Shown here piece by piece: positions 61,237 to 64,000 of a stretch of DNA of 64,000 nt. The DNA is from CAWAWP01 sp963841205 (GTDB lineage Bacteria; Chloroflexota; Ktedonobacteria; Ktedonobacterales; JADMIN01). A program made the position numbers and the translations under genes. The notes beneath the pieces were generated by a model. The model worked only from the letters and a program-made list of their open reading frames with translations. It did not search any database and was not told the DNA's origin. How positions within the stretch are numbered: the first letter of the stretch is position 1; each line of letters begins with the position of its first letter. The DNA is taken from positions 60,084-124,083 of the forward strand of contig CAWJCH010000024.1 in NCBI GenBank assembly GCA_963841205.1. The letters run 5' to 3'.

Positions 61237-62484
61237 ATGCCGGACATCGCGCACCTCGTCCTGGTGGTCTCGGCGCTGCTGCTGGTCGCGGTCTTTGCCG
61301 GAAGGGTGGCCGGACGGATCGGGGTTCCGCCGCTGCTGCTCTTTTTGCTGATCGGCATGCTCGCCGGCTCGGACGGTCCCGGCGGCATCTACTTCAACGA
61401 TGCCTCAGTGGCGCAGCTGGTCGGCACGCTGGCGCTGACGCTGATCCTCTTCGCCGCTGGGCTGGAGACGAGCTGGCCGCGGGTGCGCCCCGCGTTCTGG
61501 CCGGCGATGGCGCTCTCCACCGTCGGCGTGTTGCTGACCGCCGCGCTGGTGGCGTGGTTTTCGACGCTCGTGATCGGCTTCTCGTGGCTGGAAGGGCTGC
61601 TTCTCGGCTCGATCGTCTCCGCCACGGACGCCGCGGCGGTCTTCGCGGTGATCGGTGGGGGGGCATTGCGGCTGCGCCGGCGGCTGCTCTCAATCCTCGA
61701 ACTGGAGTCCGGCACGAATGATCCGATGGCGATCTTCCTCACCATCGGCGTGACGGAGCTGCTGACGCACCCGCATACGGCGCCAGCGAGCCTCATCTTG
61801 CTATTTGTGCGGCAAATGGGCGTCGGGGCGGCGCTCGGCCTGGGGTTGGGCCTCGGCGTGGCGCGGCTGATCAACACGCTGAGGCTCGACGCAAGCGGAC
61901 TCGCGCCGGTCTTTACCACGGCGTTGGCACTCTTCACCTTCGGGCTGACGGCGACGCTAGGCGGCAGCGGCTTCCTCGCCGTCTACCTCGTCGGCCTGGT
62001 CGTCGGCAACAGCGCGGTCGAGGAGCTGCCGAGGCTCGCCGGCTTCCAGGCGGGATTCGCCACGCTGGCGGAGATCATCATGTTCCTGACGCTGGGGCTG
62101 CTGGTCTTTCCGTCGCACTTGTTGCCGATCGCGGGGGTGGGGCTGCTGCTGACGCTGTTCTTGACGGTGGTGGCACGACCTGTGAGCGTCTTCATCGGGT
62201 TGGCCTTCTCGTCGCTCGGCTGGCGTGACAAAGCCTTCATCTCGTGGGTCGGTCTGCGCGGCGCGGTGCCGATCGTGCTGGCAACTTTCCCGCTGCTGGC
62301 GGGCGTGGAGCACGCGCACGAGATCTTCGATGTGGTGTTCTTCGTCGTGCTGGCGTCGGTGCTGCTGCAAGGGACGACGATCAGCCTGGCGGCGCGATGG
62401 CTAGGCGTCGCCACTCCACAGGACGAGCCGCCCGCGCGGGGGGCGTCTGGGCACGCGGCGATGGAACCTGGCGGGGCGTCGTGA
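61237..62484 (+). CDS. CPA-family cation/proton antiporter (CvrA/NhaP2-like)
   Basis: 415 residues, about twelve hydrophobic helices. The ion-binding motif SATDAAAVFAVIGG and the later ESGTNDPMAIFLT carry the Asp residues of the CPA1-type family; SWVGLRGAVPIVLATFPL is the typical late motif. The C-terminal RCK/TrkA_C domain of CvrA is absent. It exchanges K+ or Na+ for protons. Ribosome binding site ggaggg eight bases upstream of ATG 61237. No operon partner. Confidence 0.9.
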   Translation: MPDIAHLVLVVSALLLVAVFAGRVAGRIGVPPLLLFLLIGMLAGSDGPGGIYFNDASVAQLVGTLALTLILFAAGLETSWPRVRPAFWPAMALSTVGVLLTAALVAWFSTLVIGFSWLEGLLLGSIVSATDAAAVFAVIGGGALRLRRRLLSILELESGTNDPMAIFLTIGVTELLTHPHTAPASLILLFVRQMGVGAALGLGLGLGVARLINTLRLDASGLAPVFTTALALFTFGLTATLGGSGFLAVYLVGLVVGNSAVEELPRLAGFQAGFATLAEIIMFLTLGLLVFPSHLLPIAGVGLLLTLFLTVVARPVSVFIGLAFSSLGWRDKAFISWVGLRGAVPIVLATFPLLAGVEHAHEIFDVVFFVVLASVLLQGTTISLAARWLGVATPQDEPPARGASGHAAMEPGGAS

Positions 62485-62897
62485 AACGAGCGTACCCCTC
62501 CACCAAACGGCAACGTCGTCTTCCTCGACGGGCGATATGTCGCGCCGCGGGAACGAGGCCCTGCGGGCCGCGATGGTCGAGTGTCGCGAGCAGCTCGACC
62601 GTCGTTTTGGCGGGCCGCGTTGCGTTGTGATCCGTACGGATCGTGGTGCTGAGGTACAGACGTGGTAGCACTCGTCTCCCAAACCTCGTAGCGCACATTC
62701 CCCTCCCTTGACTGCCTGTGTACGCGCGTGTATGCTTGCGGGCAAGCTCGATGTCCCCCACTCGCCTAGCCCTGCCGAACCTCTGGCGCCATGCCATCTC
62801 CATTCTTCGCTTCGCCTTAGCGGGACCATACCCGTCGCCCATCAAGAGCGACTGCTGCTCTTGATGGGCCCGCTCCATTTGTGGACGCTTCTGACAC
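62485..62897. other. Intergenic with strong hairpin (62837-62869)
   Basis: No gene. gcccatcaagagc pairs exactly with gctcttgatgggc around the 7-base loop gactgct. No T-tract follows. It may terminate the antiporter transcript or be a transfer relic. Confidence 0.5.
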
Positions 62898-63020
62898 TTG
62901 CGGAAGGAGGCTTTAGGCGAGCGGGTGGTGGCGCACTATCTCAACGCGGCGCAGAAGGAGCAGGACGCCTACGATCAGGCGGTCACCTCGTGGGAGCGCG
63001 ACCGCTATTTCGAGCGCATT
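62898..63020 (+). pseudogene. Glutamine synthetase-like C-terminal remnant
   Basis: The frame LGERVVAHYLNAAQKEQDAYDQ followed by AVTSWERDRYFERI matches the last 35-40 residues of glutamine synthetase-type enzymes (pattern VV.HY.N.A..E...%D.AVT.WER.R.FER). Nothing of the catalytic body remains upstream. The frame runs without stop into the SDR gene, so an artificial fusion would be called if the first start were used. Confidence 0.55.
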
Positions 63021-63086
63021 TGGCGAAGGCTTTCGGCACGACGAGCATCACGAGACGGATCAGGGCGAAGGGGCTACGGCACACCG

Positions 63087-63857
63087 ATGGGGAACCGATT
63101 GGCAGAGAAGGTGATCCTGGTGACGGGCGCCGCCAGCGGCATGGGGCGCGTGGCGGCGCAGCTGTTCGCGCGCGCGGGCGCGGCGATCGTCGCCACCGAC
63201 GTGCAGGAGGGTCCGCTGGAGGAGACGGTGGCGGCGGTACGCGGCGAGGGCGGAGCGATCGTCGCGGTGGCGGGCAGCGTGGCGGTGGCGGCGGACGTGG
63301 AGCGGGCGGTACGGGAGGGCGTGCGGGCCTTCGGCAAGCTGAACGTGCTCTACAACAACGCGGGGATCATGCCGGGCGACGATTCTTCGGTGGAGGAGAC
63401 CAGCGAGGAGGCGTATCAGCGGGTGATCGACGTGAACCTCAAGGGCGTCTTCCTCTGCTGCAAGTACGGCATCCCGGAGCTGCGCAAGGCCGGCGGCGGC
63501 TCGGTGATCAACATCGCGTCGTTCGTGGCGCTGATCGGCTGCACGGTGCCGCAGGATGCCTACACGGCGAGCAAGGGTGCGGTCCTCTCGCTGACGCGCT
63601 CGCTGGCGGTGCAGTATGGGCGGCAGGGCATTCGCGCGAACGCGATCTGCCCCGGCCCGATCGAGACGCCGCTGCTGCGCACGCTCTGGACCAGCGAGGC
63701 CGAGCGGGATAAGCGGCTCACTCGCATCCCGCTGGGGCGCTTCGGCACCCCGCAGGATATCGTCAACGCGGGCATCTTCCTGGCGAGCGACGAGTCGGCG
63801 TGGATGACGGGGGCGTCGTTCGTGGTGGATGGCGGCGTGACGGTGAACTATTTCTGA
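63087..63857 (+). CDS. Short-chain dehydrogenase/reductase (SDR)
   Basis: 256 residues from ATG 63087; this start is chosen because the upstream part of the open frame is an unrelated remnant. Classical SDR motifs: ILVTGAASGMGRVAAQLF, LYNNAGIMPGDD, INIASFVAL, catalytic Tyr and Lys in DAYTASKGAVLSLT, and NAICPGPIETPLL. NAD(P)-dependent oxidation or reduction of a hydroxyl or carbonyl group; substrate unknown. Confidence 0.92.
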   Translation: MGNRLAEKVILVTGAASGMGRVAAQLFARAGAAIVATDVQEGPLEETVAAVRGEGGAIVAVAGSVAVAADVERAVREGVRAFGKLNVLYNNAGIMPGDDSSVEETSEEAYQRVIDVNLKGVFLCCKYGIPELRKAGGGSVINIASFVALIGCTVPQDAYTASKGAVLSLTRSLAVQYGRQGIRANAICPGPIETPLLRTLWTSEAERDKRLTRIPLGRFGTPQDIVNAGIFLASDESAWMTGASFVVDGGVTVNYF

Positions 63858-64000
63858 GCGCCTGAATAGGATCGCTTGGGTATTTTCCCGGCCTGAAGGC
63901 GTTTTTCTTTGACGGCGACCGGGGCTTCACCCCTGCCCCCGCCTCCGCGGAGGCGAAGGGGGAGGCCGCGCGGAGGTCCGCACCTTTCGCCAAACCCCAT
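63858..64000. repeat. Two dispersed palindromes at the right edge
   Basis: cccggcctgaaggcg (63888-63902) and ccccgcctccgcggaggcgaaggggg (63936-63962). No gene. Confidence 0.6.

Overview
The window is GC-rich chromosomal DNA of ordinary bacterial layout. Class I and II tRNA genes, a T-box leader, lipobox lipoproteins, ECF sigma/anti-sigma pairs, a Pkn-type kinase, NDH-2, an archaeal-like valyl-tRNA synthetase, a DUF5946-like gene and many tnpB-only insertion elements together suggest a member of the Chloroflexota or a near relative. That placement is inference; there is no rRNA in the window. No CRISPR array, phage structural gene or plasmid gene was seen.

Layout. 1-8.1 kb: 3' end of a secreted phosphoesterase, a tnpB element, a small membrane gene caught between two IS605-type right ends, an ALDH-family enzyme, and an ECF sigma/anti-sigma pair. 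8.5-19.3 kb: a glutaredoxin-like protein, a zinc-ribbon Ser/Thr kinase followed by miaA, NDH-2, two lipoproteins (one a phosphoesterase) and a GAF/PAS histidine kinase. 19.3-24.1 kb: a repeat island with two short structured IS-derived elements, then a T-box leader driving a broken valS. 24-45 kb: small accessory genes (lipoprotein, DUF5946-like, membrane proteins, a TIR-domain membrane protein, PadR with an NTF2-like partner, an ArsR-like regulator, MBL, TPR, GNAT, DapB-like, lytic transglycosylase, ClbS/DinB-like), broken up by two decayed tnpB copies. 45-56 kb: an NADP oxidoreductase, an ECF sigma overlapping a membrane protein with a SecD-like ectodomain, GT4, another IS-derived element and a decayed tnpB, GT39, a PQQ-type propeller and an amine oxidase. 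56.7-58.2 kb: a two-gene Kiwa anti-phage operon (kwaA-kwaB). 59-64 kb: a pentapeptide-repeat protein, tRNA-Leu(GAG), tRNA-Val(UAC), a glutamine-amidotransferase-like protein, a CPA-type antiporter, a glutamine synthetase remnant and an SDR.

Two themes stand out. First, the window holds four tnpB genes, three of them visibly disabled (two in-frame ambers; 14-bp and 10-bp tandem duplications), and at least four roughly 250-bp elements without tnpB that keep an IS605-type right end preceded by conserved hairpins. These look like stand-alone reRNA/omega-RNA-type loci or IS-derived MITEs. Second, intergenic DNA carries several families of short dispersed palindromes; one sits inside valS, which also has four apparent single-base insertions. 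The most promising biology is the stand-alone reRNA-like elements, the Kiwa operon inside repeat-rich flanks, the ECF sigma with a SecD-like ectodomain, and the TIR-transmembrane-ectodomain protein.
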